A stretch of DNA of 64,000 nucleotides from Alteromonas lipotrueae. GTDB taxonomy: Bacteria; Pseudomonadota; Gammaproteobacteria; Enterobacterales; Alteromonadaceae. Below are positions 47,670-56,847 of this stretch, one piece after another. Every line of letters begins with the position of its first letter. Positions within the stretch are counted from its first letter, which is position 1. The translations under genes were made by a program, and so were the position numbers. Below the pieces are notes generated by a model. The model was not told the origin of the DNA. It saw only the letters and a list, made by a program, of their open reading frames with translations, and searched no databases. Where the stretch lies: positions 1-64,000 of the forward strand of contig NZ_JAESDI010000014.1 of assembly GCF_019249215.1 (NCBI RefSeq), in the 5' to 3' direction.

Positions 47670-48626
47670 TTAGTCGGCGAATAGTGGCGTAGAAAAGTAA
47701 CGTTCAGCGCCGTCGGCAAGAATGACCACAATGTTTTTACCCTTACTACTAGGTTGTTGGGCTAATTGAGTGGCGGCAAACAGAGCGGCTCCCGAAGAAA
47801 TGCCTACTGCTAAGCCTTCTGCCCTGGCGATCTGCTGGGCGTAGGCTATGGCCTCGTTGTCTTCTACCGTAATTACCTGATTAATTTGGCTTACATCAAG
47901 TACATCAGGAACATGGCCTGAACTTAGCCCCTGAATATTGTGCACCCCACCATGACCTTTGCTTAACACCGGACAACTTGCTGGTTCTACAGCCACTACT
48001 TCCAAATGAGGAATATGAGCTCGCATGCTTGTGGCTAAGCCAGTTAGCGTACCACCAGTACCCACACCCGCAACCACAATATCAATATTCCCATTAGTAT
48101 CGCGCAGCAGTTCCTGAGCGGTAGATTGGGCGTGGGCGTTAGGGTTAGCTTGGTTTGAAAATTGGGACAGACCCACAGCATTCGGGTTTTGACCGATAAG
48201 TGCAGCAGCTTGCTCTATAGCCCCTTTCGTTCCGAGGTGCTTTGGCGTAGTGATTATATCGGCGCCATAGTGGCGAATCAGTTTCTGGCGCTCGATAGAC
48301 ATGTGTTCTGGGATGCATACCGTCAGCTTAATACCGTTGATGGCGCAAAGCCAAGCACAGGCCACACCGTTGTTTCCTGACGACGCCTCTATTATTTCAG
48401 TTTTCTCATTAAAGTCAGAACTCTCCATTAGCGCGTTAAGCATGGCCATTGCCGGCCTGTCTTTTATCGAGCCAGCGGGATTAAAAAATTCCACCTTGGC
48501 TAAAAGCGTTGCACACACGTTATGGCGTGCAGCAAATTTACTCAAGCGTATTAATGGTGTGTTTCCAATGGTTTGCGTTACATCGTCAACCACACCAGGC
48601 ATGGCATTTCTCGCGTAATCAAGCAT
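47670..48626 (-). CDS. cysK: Cysteine synthase, CysK-like (PLP)
   Basis: The 318-residue enzyme makes cysteine from O-acetylserine and sulfide with PLP. Family motifs are PAGSIKDRPAMAM (Schiff-base Lys near residue 54), GVGTGGTLTG (phosphate loop), GISSGAA and a closing ERYFSTPLF, which resembles CysK more than CysM. The substrate loop reads EASSGNNG instead of the usual PTSGNTG. It is transcribed divergently from an Lrp-type regulator, which suggests regulation by an amino acid. A cystathionine-type or other beta-substitution activity remains possible. Confidence 0.82.
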   Translation of the reverse strand: MLDYARNAMPGVVDDVTQTIGNTPLIRLSKFAARHNVCATLLAKVEFFNPAGSIKDRPAMAMLNALMESSDFNEKTEIIEASSGNNGVACAWLCAINGIKLTVCIPEHMSIERQKLIRHYGADIITTPKHLGTKGAIEQAAALIGQNPNAVGLSQFSNQANPNAHAQSTAQELLRDTNGNIDIVVAGVGTGGTLTGLATSMRAHIPHLEVVAVEPASCPVLSKGHGGVHNIQGLSSGHVPDVLDVSQINQVITVEDNEAIAYAQQIARAEGLAVGISSGAALFAATQLAQQPSSKGKNIVVILADGAERYFSTPLFAD

Positions 48627-48746
48627 TTCAAAAATCTCTACAAGTCAGTCTTACTTAATAGTGACAGCTAGAAAAAGAGAAATTTACTCATTCCTACCCT
48701 TTTGATAAGCTGAATGTAGTAAATAATTCTAACTTAGTTGTTAAAT

Positions 48747-49220
48747 ATGAAAAATATTACTCTTGATGGTGTCGATAGAGCTATATTGTTGTTGCTTCAG
48801 CAAGATGCCGATGTACCAGTCGCTGACATAGCAGAGAAAGTTGGGCTAACGGCAACGCCTTGCTGGCGACGTATACAGCGTCTTGAAGCTCAAGGCGTTA
48901 TCACTCGTCGTGTGGCGCTATTGCAGGCGCACAAATTAGGCTTGGCAATGACGGTATTTGTTCAAATTAAGGCCGCACGTCACGACGGAAAGTGGTTAAC
49001 AGACTTCGCCAAGCATGCTTCGTCATTTGAAGAAGTGGTTGAATTTTATCGCATGTCTGGTGAATATGATTACCTGCTTAAAGTCCTGGTAACCGATATG
49101 GCAGCGTTCGATCATTTTTATAAAAGACTAGTTAATGGGATTGATCTCAACGATGTCACCTCTAGTTTTGCCATGGAACAGCTTAAATATACCACTGCAC
49201 TTCCGCTTACCCATCTTTAA
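48747..49220 (+). CDS. Lrp/AsnC-family transcriptional regulator
   Basis: The 157-residue protein has an N-terminal winged helix (LDGVDRAILLLLQQDADVPVADIAEKVGLTATPCWRRIQRLEAQGVI) and a C-terminal RAM ligand domain (about 67-150). The ATG at 48747 is preferred over the TTG-open frame at 48738. It faces the cysteine synthase gene across a 120-base gap. Cysteine-responsive relatives such as DecR/YbaO are arranged similarly, so control of that gene is likely but inferred. Confidence 0.9.
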   Translation: MKNITLDGVDRAILLLLQQDADVPVADIAEKVGLTATPCWRRIQRLEAQGVITRRVALLQAHKLGLAMTVFVQIKAARHDGKWLTDFAKHASSFEEVVEFYRMSGEYDYLLKVLVTDMAAFDHFYKRLVNGIDLNDVTSSFAMEQLKYTTALPLTHL

Positions 49221-49395
49221 TAATGTCCGAATAATGCTTCAATGGTTTTTGATTTACGAAAGTAAAAGAGCGGAGATCGGGTCTATGTTACTTATGCAGT
49301 ACTAAAGACACTATTATCAGTTAGTTATTAATTCATGCTTTAAGGTGTTTTTAGTATTGCTTCAAATTAACTTTTTCCCCGGAAGGCAGTATGTA

Positions 49396-50991
49396 ATGTT
49401 GAACACTATAAAAGTACGAATTTTAACGGGCTACGCGGGAATATTACTCGCTACTCTAGTTGCTGCCGTGGTATTAACACTTAATAATAAGCAGGTGACG
49501 CATCAGGTCGACACCTTTGTGAGTGAAACCTTACCCGCGTTAAGTACATTGGATAACGTGCAAAGTAATAGCAAGCAACTCGTGTTAATTGGTTACTCAC
49601 TTTATGGCACAACGTTATCGGGCAATGCCTTTAAAGAACAAAAACAAGTATTAGTGCAACACGTTGATGCTGGATTCAAAGCACTAGGCTATATGGCCGG
49701 TGATACCCTTAAATCCCAGTTTAATTCGCTGGTTTCTAGTATGGACTCACTTCATGCAACTATGTCTGCATCGCGGGTTGATTGGGATCGAGCCCGAGAT
49801 GATTTGCAGTCACTTAATGAATTAGCCTCTGTTTTTGATAACGCATTAATTGAAGTAAGAAATCAGGTGGCAAGCAAAGCCGGTGAGCGTTCTCAGGCGA
49901 TAGGAAGTCAGTTACAAACCAGTCAATTCACTATTTATTTTCTTGTAGTCATTCTGGCTGTTGTTGCCATGGCAGGTTTCTATAGCGCAAAAAAACAAAT
50001 TGCTCAGCCTATAGAAAGCATGGCTGAGAAGCTCGATAGTTTAGCAAAAAGCAGAAATTTAGTGGCGCGCCTGCCAGAACAAAGCACCCATGAGCTTTGT
50101 CGAATGACCAACAGTATTCAAGGCTTGGTATCGGTTTTTCAAGCGGGCATGAATGAAGTAAAGGGGGCGGTTTCTGGGATAGAGGGTGCAGTTAGTTCTT
50201 TATCTGCATCATCTGAACAGTCAAGTTCGTCTGTTGCGACTTTGCTCACCGATATTACCGGCCTTGTGAACATCATGGACTCATTAGAGGCTGATATGGT
50301 GGAGAGCCTTCAGCGTTCACAAACTGCAGCAAGTGCAGCCCAGGACAGCGCAAAACAGGTGGATGCAGGTCGTGTGCAAGTAAAAGAGACCGCCGACGCT
50401 ATTGCTGACTTAGCAAGCGATATTGAGCAAACGGCGAGTATGCTAGAAACCCTTCAAGTTGAAGGGAACAACGTTTCAAGTGTAGTAAAGACCATTGCAG
50501 ACATTGCCGATCAGACAAACCTACTGGCATTAAATGCCGCTATAGAAGCTGCAAGGGCTGGAGACTCTGGAAGAGGTTTCGCGGTAGTCGCTGATGAAGT
50601 GAGGACCTTAGCTGTAAGAACTCACCAATCTACGGTCGAGATAAACACCATGCTAGAAAAAATTGTGGTTTCAATTACCTCTGCGGTATCCACTATGAGC
50701 TCAAACCAAAATAAGGCACATGACTCAGTGGGGCTAGCGAATGATTTGGTATCAACCCTTGAAGCAGGAACGCAAAGCATTTTGGCGTTAGTAAGTGTTA
50801 GTGAAGAAGCGGCTGTCTTGGCGAAACATTCACAGTTGCAGGCCAATGAAGCGAAAAATGGTGTTAATCAATTCAAAAATTTGGGAGATAGACTGTCTCA
50901 GAACAATAGTCAGGTAAACGATGCGGCTGAAGATTTGTCTGCACTTGCAAATGGATTAAGTGCTAATGTGAACCAATTTAAAATAGGCTAA
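49396..50991 (+). CDS. Methyl-accepting chemotaxis protein
   Basis: The 531-residue receptor starts at the ATG at 49396, with GGAAGG upstream; the frame continues back to 49345. A first membrane helix (about 10-32) is followed by a periplasmic helical domain of about 150 residues, a second membrane helix (about 175-197) and a signalling domain. The tip motif [36 protein letters not shown] is complete. Ligand unknown. It is a single gene, followed by a small gene on the other strand. Confidence 0.95.
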   Translation: MLNTIKVRILTGYAGILLATLVAAVVLTLNNKQVTHQVDTFVSETLPALSTLDNVQSNSKQLVLIGYSLYGTTLSGNAFKEQKQVLVQHVDAGFKALGYMAGDTLKSQFNSLVSSMDSLHATMSASRVDWDRARDDLQSLNELASVFDNALIEVRNQVASKAGERSQAIGSQLQTSQFTIYFLVVILAVVAMAGFYSAKKQIAQPIESMAEKLDSLAKSRNLVARLPEQSTHELCRMTNSIQGLVSVFQAGMNEVKGAVSGIEGAVSSLSASSEQSSSSVATLLTDITGLVNIMDSLEADMVESLQRSQTAASAAQDSAKQVDAGRVQVKETADAIADLASDIEQTASMLETLQVEGNNVSSVVKTIADIADQTNLLALNAAIEAARAGDSGRGFAVVADEVRTLAVRTHQSTVEINTMLEKIVVSITSAVSTMSSNQNKAHDSVGLANDLVSTLEAGTQSILALVSVSEEAAVLAKHSQLQANEAKNGVNQFKNLGDRLSQNNSQVNDAAEDLSALANGLSANVNQFKIG

Positions 50992-50996
50992 TGCAA

Positions 50997-51020
50997 GAAG
51001 GGCCCTGTTAGGGGCCCTTC
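50997..51020. terminator. Hairpin between chemoreceptor gene and small gene
   Basis: The arms GAAGGGCCC and GGGCCCTTC pair around a six-base loop, located six bases after the chemoreceptor stop and four bases downstream of the small minus-strand gene. No long T run follows, so termination strength is uncertain. Confidence 0.6.
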
Positions 51021-51024
51021 GTTA

Positions 51025-51189
51025 CTAATGCTGTTGTTCTTCAGTTTGCTTGCTAGCAAAAATCTTGGATTTCTTTTGGATCTTACATCCTAAAATATTT
51101 TGAGCATTTTTCCGACCTATATAGTAAGCCACTGTATAGGGGTGAGCACGCCTGAAGAACCTTGAAAATGATTTAACTACATTATTCAT
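51025..51189 (-). CDS. Small basic protein of 54 residues
   Basis: The frame from an ATG at 51189 encodes 54 residues, starting MNNVVKSFSRFFRR and ending KQTEEQQH. The ribosome site AAGGAGA lies about six bases upstream and is close to ideal, which is the main reason I believe it. The peptide is basic, with an aromatic patch HPYTVAYYIGR and no membrane segment. I do not recognise it. It lies convergent to the chemoreceptor gene. Confidence 0.7.
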   Translation of the reverse strand: MNNVVKSFSRFFRRAHPYTVAYYIGRKNAQNILGCKIQKKSKIFASKQTEEQQH

Positions 51190-51450
51190 AATGGTCTCCT
51201 TTTAATTCTGCCCAAAATAAGCATACGTATATTTAATAATTATGTCAACACTGTCACAAAAGAAATTCATAACAAATTTATTTTATTTTTAGTGTAATTG
51301 TTTGTTTACATTAGGGAGGGATCTAAATTGGAAAGAAAGTGATCTAGTAATTTAGTTATGAAGTTAATGTGTTCTGGGTGAAAAAAAGGCTCCGTAACCA
51401 AGTGGTTAGGAGCCTATTATCTTTTTTAAGGGTGAACTGGTAGACAGGCG
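51190..51450. other. AT-rich intergenic region before the cydAB end
   Basis: About 260 bases contain the promoter side of the small gene at 51189 and the terminator of cydAB at its right end. I see no further gene. Confidence 0.5.
51381..51415 (-). terminator. Terminator of the cydAB operon
   Basis: The outer stem AGGCTCC / GGAGCCT and inner TAACC / GGTTA flank an AAGT loop. The A7 on its left becomes U7 on the minus strand. Confidence 0.85.
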
Positions 51451-52461
51451 CTAATAGTAGCTAAGCTTTTCTGATTTACCTGAAAATATTTTGTATACCA
51501 TTGCGGTGTAAGCCAGAATGCAAGGTACTACAATAACGACACCCACTAATAAGAAGCGAAGTGAGTTCGCGTCGCTGAGTGCATCTTGCACCGTAAGATG
51601 TCCTGGTATGACAAACGGGTAATAGCTTACCCCGAAGGCGGTGAAGCAAAGTACAAACACGGTTAATGCTATGGCAAAAGGCATCCATTCGCCTTTCCCG
51701 CCCGCATCAGGTAGCTTTTTCAATAACACGCCACATAAGCTAAGTAATAAAAAGCAGGCAACAGGAATAGCCATCAATACATAGCCAATAGTGGATGATA
51801 ACCACAAGTCACGCACATCATCATGCAAGGTTAAGTTTGCTAGGCTTACCGCGACTATCCCTATAGAAAGCGCAAACAACCCTCTGCGCGCCCAATAATA
51901 GGCTTTGGCTTGTAAGTCGTTCTCTGCTTTTAATATTAACCAGCAAGAGCCAATAAAAGCATACGCAGCCGTTACGCCAATAGCAGACAATAAGGCAAAC
52001 CCTTGTGCCCATATGTCAGTACGCAAGCCGGTTACATAGATGCCTAGCATATAACCTTGCGCCAGCGTGGTAAGTAGTGAACCGTACTTAAAGGTGAGGT
52101 CCCACTTACGTTTATGTACTTGAACGACCTTTGCCCTAAAATCGAAAGAGACGCCACGCAAAATGAGCCCCAGTAACATGATAGTGGCAGGGATATATAA
52201 GCTTTGAAGCACCTCACTGTGTGCCTCGGGAAAGGCAATCAGCAAAAGTCCAACGGCCAATACCAACCAAGTTTCATTGGCATCCCAGTAGGGGCCAATA
52301 GACGCAATCATATCGTCACGAAACGTTTCTTCTCGGGGCGGTATTAAAACACCTACCCCTAAATCGTAGCCATCTAAAATAGCGTAGAGCAATACTGCTA
52401 GCCCAAGCAGGCCAACGTAAATATTCCCTAATGTTTCTGCTGATACATTTTCGAATAACAT
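51451..52461 (-). CDS. cydB: Cytochrome bd-type quinol oxidase subunit II
   Basis: CydB is the second membrane subunit of a bd oxidase that reduces oxygen to water with quinol. The 336-residue protein has about eight membrane helices, with ILDGYDLGVGVLIPP (about 27-41) and YWDANETWLV (about 58-67) typical of the family. It lies nine bases after cydA. No CydX small subunit is visible downstream. The short Q-loop of the partner (see cydA) suggests the cyanide-insensitive type. Confidence 0.93.
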   Translation of the reverse strand: MLFENVSAETLGNIYVGLLGLAVLLYAILDGYDLGVGVLIPPREETFRDDMIASIGPYWDANETWLVLAVGLLLIAFPEAHSEVLQSLYIPATIMLLGLILRGVSFDFRAKVVQVHKRKWDLTFKYGSLLTTLAQGYMLGIYVTGLRTDIWAQGFALLSAIGVTAAYAFIGSCWLILKAENDLQAKAYYWARRGLFALSIGIVAVSLANLTLHDDVRDLWLSSTIGYVLMAIPVACFLLLSLCGVLLKKLPDAGGKGEWMPFAIALTVFVLCFTAFGVSYYPFVIPGHLTVQDALSDANSLRFLLVGVVIVVPCILAYTAMVYKIFSGKSEKLSYY

Positions 52462-52470
52462 AGCTGCTCC

Positions 52471-53832
52471 TTAAGTATTGGCCGGCGACATTTTGCTGGC
52501 TTTAGCCATTTCACGCTCTTCTGTAGAAATCTCTTCAATTTCAACGGCGCGCCGACACATCAACATGAGTGTACCCATATAAGCGAACAGCAAGATGGTA
52601 TAAATCGTTGCGTACATGGTGAACGAGAAAGCGATATTAGAAGGAGGAAGCGTTGTTACCGCTTCTTGGGTGCGCAAAACACCACTGACGAGATAAGGCT
52701 GTCTACCTATTTCAGTCACATACCAACCCGCTAAGGTCGCTATCCAACCACTAAACGCCATGCCTGCGAATACACGCTTGAGCCAAAGTGGGAAAGATTT
52801 TCCTCTAAGTAAATAGCTACTACCAAGCCACGAAACCGCCAACATTAAAAAGCCCATGCCTACCATCACCCGAAACCCGAAGAACACAGGCGCTACCGGT
52901 GGATGTTCGCCTTCAAAGTCGTTCAGGCCTTGAATTTTGCCATCCATTTTATGGGTTAAAATTAAACTTGCACCGTTGGGCACTGGTATTTCAAAGTGAT
53001 TTTCTCTGCTTTCTTCATCGGGAATAGCAAACAGCAGTAAGGGCGCGCCTTCAGTGGTATCCCATAAGCCTTCCATTGCGGCGACTTTTTGTGGCTGATG
53101 CTCAAGGGTATTTAATCCATGCATATCACCCGCAAAAATCTGTAAAGGAATAAGCACTGCTGCGGTATAAGTCGCGGTTTTAAGGGCAAGCTTTGGCGCT
53201 AGTTTGTCATCACCTTTCAGCATACGATATGCAGATAAACCGGCAATTAAGAAACTGGCTGTCAAACCCGAGGCTAGCATCATGTGTACAAAGCGATAGG
53301 GAAACGAAGGGTTAAAAATAATTTCGCTCCAGTCTACGGCATACACTACCCCGTCGATAATTTCATGCCCTTGAGGCGTTTGCATCCAGCTGTTAAGCGC
53401 CAAAATCCAAAAGGCTGACATGGTAGTGCCCACCGCCACAATCAATGTTGAAAGGGTGTGCAACCAATTGGGTACCCGACGAATACCAAATAACATAATA
53501 CCAAGGAACGTGGCTTCTAAGAAAAACGCAGTAAGGACTTCGTAACCTAATAGTGGGCCCGCCACATTACCCACCCGCTCCATAAAGCCAGGCCAGTTGG
53601 TCCCAAATTGGAAAGACATGGTCACGCCACTCACTACACCAAGAGCAAAACTTAGTGCGAATACGCGCACCCAGAAGCGGTACATACGCATCCATACAGG
53701 GTGACCGGTTACATTTGAGCGAAATTTGAAGTAAAAAAGAAACCATCCCATTGCCATGGTGATAGTTGGAAACAGAATATGAAAACTAATATTTAATGCA
53801 AATTGTAAACGAGACAGCAAAAACGCATCCAC
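52471..53832 (-). CDS. cydA: Cytochrome bd-type quinol oxidase subunit I (CIO-like)
   Basis: CydA binds the hemes and quinol. The 453-residue protein is shorter than E. coli CydA (522), because the Q-loop is short, as in the cyanide-insensitive CioA type. Motifs include SRLQFALNISFHILFPTITM near the start, EATFLGIMLFGI with the heme-area Glu, GDMHGLNTLEHQPQK and GRQPYLVSGVLRT. The start is a GTG (AAGGAG upstream, ATG next to it out of frame). The operon order is cydA-cydB, with a GbsR-like regulator gene just upstream. Confidence 0.94.
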   Translation of the reverse strand: MDAFLLSRLQFALNISFHILFPTITMAMGWFLFYFKFRSNVTGHPVWMRMYRFWVRVFALSFALGVVSGVTMSFQFGTNWPGFMERVGNVAGPLLGYEVLTAFFLEATFLGIMLFGIRRVPNWLHTLSTLIVAVGTTMSAFWILALNSWMQTPQGHEIIDGVVYAVDWSEIIFNPSFPYRFVHMMLASGLTASFLIAGLSAYRMLKGDDKLAPKLALKTATYTAAVLIPLQIFAGDMHGLNTLEHQPQKVAAMEGLWDTTEGAPLLLFAIPDEESRENHFEIPVPNGASLILTHKMDGKIQGLNDFEGEHPPVAPVFFGFRVMVGMGFLMLAVSWLGSSYLLRGKSFPLWLKRVFAGMAFSGWIATLAGWYVTEIGRQPYLVSGVLRTQEAVTTLPPSNIAFSFTMYATIYTILLFAYMGTLMLMCRRAVEIEEISTEEREMAKASKMSPANT

Positions 53833-53843
53833 AGATAGTCTCC

Positions 53844-54401
53844 TTAGTTAACGGAATTTTTTCCCGGCAGAATTTTGTCTTTCAGTTCTAACATACGGCC
53901 TACGCCCGAGCCGAGTTTCATCAAGGTGTTAAGTTTATCTGGGCCTAGGTTCTGAAGCTCTTGTGACCACGCGGTCACCGACTCTAATAAGTCGTGAATT
54001 TCATTCAGCTTATCTTGCGCATTGGCTTCAGTTTTGTTGGCGGGGGTATCTAATAGCAAATCCCGCAATAAGCTCATGGTAGGGTCTATTTCACGTTTAC
54101 GGCGTTCTTCGAATACGCGGTTAGCAAGTGTCCAAATGTCACCGCCGGCAATAAAAAACTCTTTGCGCTCACCGGGAACAAGGTGTTGCTTAACCAAACG
54201 CCATGATTGCAATTCTTTTAGCCCCATACTGGTATTGCCTCGGGATATATTTAGCGCGTCGGCAATTTCTTGTGCTGAGATGGGCTCATCAGCAAGTACA
54301 ATCAGCGCCAAAATTTGGCCCACAGTACGGTTAAAGCCCCAACGACTGCCCATTTCGCCGAAATGCATAACCGCAGAAGTAATAAGTGGTGTCATTTTCA
54401 T
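53844..54401 (-). CDS. GbsR/MarR-family transcriptional regulator
   Basis: The 185-residue protein has a winged helix (about 30-110; ADEPISAQEIADALNISRGNTSMGLKELQSWRLV) and a C-terminal helical region of the GbsR type. The ATG at 54401 (MKMTPLITS) is preferred over the longer frame to 54467. It lies 11 bases upstream of cydA on the same strand, so it probably controls the oxidase. A palindrome just upstream of its start suggests autoregulation. The signal is unknown. Confidence 0.87.
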   Translation of the reverse strand: MKMTPLITSAVMHFGEMGSRWGFNRTVGQILALIVLADEPISAQEIADALNISRGNTSMGLKELQSWRLVKQHLVPGERKEFFIAGGDIWTLANRVFEERRKREIDPTMSLLRDLLLDTPANKTEANAQDKLNEIHDLLESVTAWSQELQNLGPDKLNTLMKLGSGVGRMLELKDKILPGKNSVN

Positions 54402-54415
54402 GTCTATACCTGCTG

Positions 54416-54439
54416 AACTTTCAGAAATTACTGAAAGTT
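54416..54439. promoter_or_regulatory. Perfect palindrome upstream of the GbsR-like gene
   Basis: AACTTTCAG (54416-54424), six central bases AAATTA, and CTGAAAGTT (54431-54439) form a 9-6-9 inverted repeat, 15 bases in front of the regulator start. The symmetry and place are what a MarR/GbsR-type dimer operator would show. Binding is inferred. Confidence 0.72.
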
Positions 54440-54669
54440 TATGCCGAAGTTTGATTGAGATCAACAAGTATCAGATGATAATTATGTTAGGAGGAACTCG
54501 AAGTCTAAATTGAAGGGCATAGTGAATCTTATGTGTGTTGATAAGTTGTCTCGTGACGTTTCGATTTATTGTTAAGTTTTAAAGATAGATGCTATAAACA
54601 ATTTAGAATTAAACAGGAAACGCGATGTTGAGGTTTTTTTGCTTTTAACACGCTAAAAAATAGGAATAA

Positions 54670-55707
54670 ATGGTGAAAATATTTTCTGCGTTATTATGCG
54701 TGTTATTGATAATGTTCAGTGCTACCTCTTTTGGCAATGGCAACAGCAAAGAAGTTAAAGCCGCCAAAATAATAAAAAATGCTAACAAAGTGGAAGAGGC
54801 CTTTACCTCGCGCGGAGGGATGGAAGGTTGGACAAGAGTTTCATTTATAATAGACAAAGACGGTACAACGAAAGACATCGTTGTTTTTGATTATTCAGGC
54901 AAAGACAGATACGTTAAAAAAGTCACTAAATACATAAGAAACCTTCAATATTCTCCTGCACTCGTTAACAATAAGCCAGTAGCAAGTGCTCAAACCCTGT
55001 TTGTTAAACACACATACTCAGAGGCTGGCCATAGCGAAGGTAGTGTGACGCCTGCTTTTGCAAAAGAATACCAAGCTACCATAGATGCGCTTTCTAGCCC
55101 TACCGCGGATATGCTTAGCATAAAAAAATCCATAGACGATTTGGTGGAAGACCATACTAAAAATTTAAACGAACATGCTTTGGCTGCGTGGTTAAAGTCT
55201 ATCTATTATTATAAAAATGAAGAATTTTTAGAATATATGCGCCAATCCCACATTACAGTAGATTTATACGAACACTTGCCTATAGCAATATTGGCTAAGT
55301 CTACGGTGAATCTTTTTCAGTCACAGCTTTATTTCGGCAATTTTAATGGCGCCGCCGAAACCCTTTCGCGTATGGGGAGTGTTAATGGCCTTAATTTATC
55401 TGAAGAAACCTATCAACAATTTGCAGACGCACTTAACGCTGCTAAAGCGACTGAATCAGCAAACGTCACTAAAGGTCAGCTTAGTAGTTTGGGCGCGTGG
55501 TCTCAATTTTATGAATTCTCAACATTTAAAGTTGAAGTGTCTCAAGGGAATGTTGATTCAGTGGAACTTAGATGTAACGATTATCAACAAAAATACGTAG
55601 AAGGTTGGGAGAACAAAATAGAGTTTCCGGCGCATACTTCTGATTGCATTTTGTTAATCAGAGGGGATGCGGGCTCAACATTTGATATTCTCGAAATTAC
55701 TAGTTGA
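54670..55707 (+). CDS. Exported protein with a TonB C-terminal-like domain
   Basis: The 345-residue protein has a signal peptide (LLCVLLIMFSATSFG, about 8-22) and then a TonB C-terminal-type domain (about 40-115: GWTRVSFIIDKDGTTKDIVVFDYSG...YSPALVNNKPVAS). The rest, about 130-345, is helical then beta-rich, of unknown type. There is no TonB transmembrane anchor or proline-rich stalk, so it is not a classical energy transducer. It stands alone, with a promoter presumably in the 260-base gap upstream. Function unknown. Confidence 0.8.
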   Translation: MVKIFSALLCVLLIMFSATSFGNGNSKEVKAAKIIKNANKVEEAFTSRGGMEGWTRVSFIIDKDGTTKDIVVFDYSGKDRYVKKVTKYIRNLQYSPALVNNKPVASAQTLFVKHTYSEAGHSEGSVTPAFAKEYQATIDALSSPTADMLSIKKSIDDLVEDHTKNLNEHALAAWLKSIYYYKNEEFLEYMRQSHITVDLYEHLPIAILAKSTVNLFQSQLYFGNFNGAAETLSRMGSVNGLNLSEETYQQFADALNAAKATESANVTKGQLSSLGAWSQFYEFSTFKVEVSQGNVDSVELRCNDYQQKYVEGWENKIEFPAHTSDCILLIRGDAGSTFDILEITS

Positions 55708-55806
55708 AAACCAAGAAAGCGAGAGCGGTTTCGCAAAATCATTGACTACAAGGCCGCTCTTCTAGTTTGCTAGCAAAAGACGCTGCTAAAAAGCGCGGCT
55801 AAATAA

Positions 55807-56790
55807 TTACCAGCGCCTAATCATGGTTTGATAAACATCAGGGTCGAGTAGACTTTCTCGCTCGGCTTTAACGCCATCAAGCATAGCCATCGCCTCAGCT
55901 TTAGTTTCAACGATAACACCATCAATAACGTAAACACTGCTATCACCAGGTAATGCTTTATCTAATGGGTAGGCGATAAGTGCACTTGCTGGCACAAGGC
56001 TAACGCTAGTTTCACCAATATAGTCGGCAATACCATCGTCGTTAATATCTTTGGTAAGCCAAGGCAGCCCTAGAATTTTATTGTAACTGCCATCTTGCTG
56101 CATGACGTCAATCGTTTGTTCAAACGCTTTAATAGTGGCCTTAGCGTTAGGCGTATTGTTGCCCAATGCTAAAGAAAAACCTGCGTTCATTAATGCTGCT
56201 GAAGACACATGTAAAAGCTCTTCACCGTCTTTATCAAGAAGTAAATTAAACTCTTCAATAAGCAAACGGGTGGTAATTAAGTACGGCGCTCTGTCATCGG
56301 CCAATTGCTTAAATGCGTCGTACGTACTGGGATTACGTGACCACTTCACTTCTTTTAGCATGCGGAACTTTGGCGTATTAGCAAAGCGGTTTTCTATCGC
56401 TACGCGACTGTCTTTTAAATGCGGTATCAGCTTAATCTCTTCCACATCGTATTTTTTGCCCGTGGCATACAAATAGATGGGTAAGTAGGGGGCTGAAAGG
56501 GTAATCGCGTCTTTTCTTTCGCCTAAGTCTATATAGGCGAACTCGCCATCCACCTTACCAGAACGTACTGCGCTACCTAAGAAGGCATCGCGCATAACCT
56601 GAAGCTCTAGGTCGGTTTGCATTCGCGAGAACGCCGCTTCAACGATAGACGTGAGTCTTGAAGGTTCGCCCTCATCGCTTACGTAAGTTTCAAATGGCGC
56701 TGCGGCAAGGGTGACACTGTTTGCCTTTAACGGCGCCACCACTGTGATAAAACTTAATAAAGCGATGACTCTCACCAACACGGGCGACAT
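55807..56790 (-). CDS. Periplasmic substrate-binding-like protein
   Basis: The 327-residue protein has a signal peptide (MSPVLVRVIALLSFITVVAPLKA) and a family-3-type (amino-acid-like) binding fold: APFETYVSDEGEPSRLTSIVEAAF, then VDGEFAYIDLGERKDAITLSAPYLPIYLYA. No transporter genes are nearby; the neighbours are unrelated exported proteins. It could be a sensing or orphan binding protein. The last 80 residues, with IGETSVSLVPASALIAYP, are not typical for family 3. Ligand unknown. Confidence 0.8.
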   Translation of the reverse strand: MSPVLVRVIALLSFITVVAPLKANSVTLAAAPFETYVSDEGEPSRLTSIVEAAFSRMQTDLELQVMRDAFLGSAVRSGKVDGEFAYIDLGERKDAITLSAPYLPIYLYATGKKYDVEEIKLIPHLKDSRVAIENRFANTPKFRMLKEVKWSRNPSTYDAFKQLADDRAPYLITTRLLIEEFNLLLDKDGEELLHVSSAALMNAGFSLALGNNTPNAKATIKAFEQTIDVMQQDGSYNKILGLPWLTKDINDDGIADYIGETSVSLVPASALIAYPLDKALPGDSSVYVIDGVIVETKAEAMAMLDGVKAERESLLDPDVYQTMIRRW

Positions 56791-56847
56791 CTCCTAAACA
56801 ACGTTATTATTATCTATAGGCGCTATTACCTATTAACAGTATAACCG

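Noticed and set aside
54022..54513. Open frame of 163 codons opposite the GbsR-like gene
   Set aside because: It is an antisense frame of a well-supported regulator, with no ribosome site.
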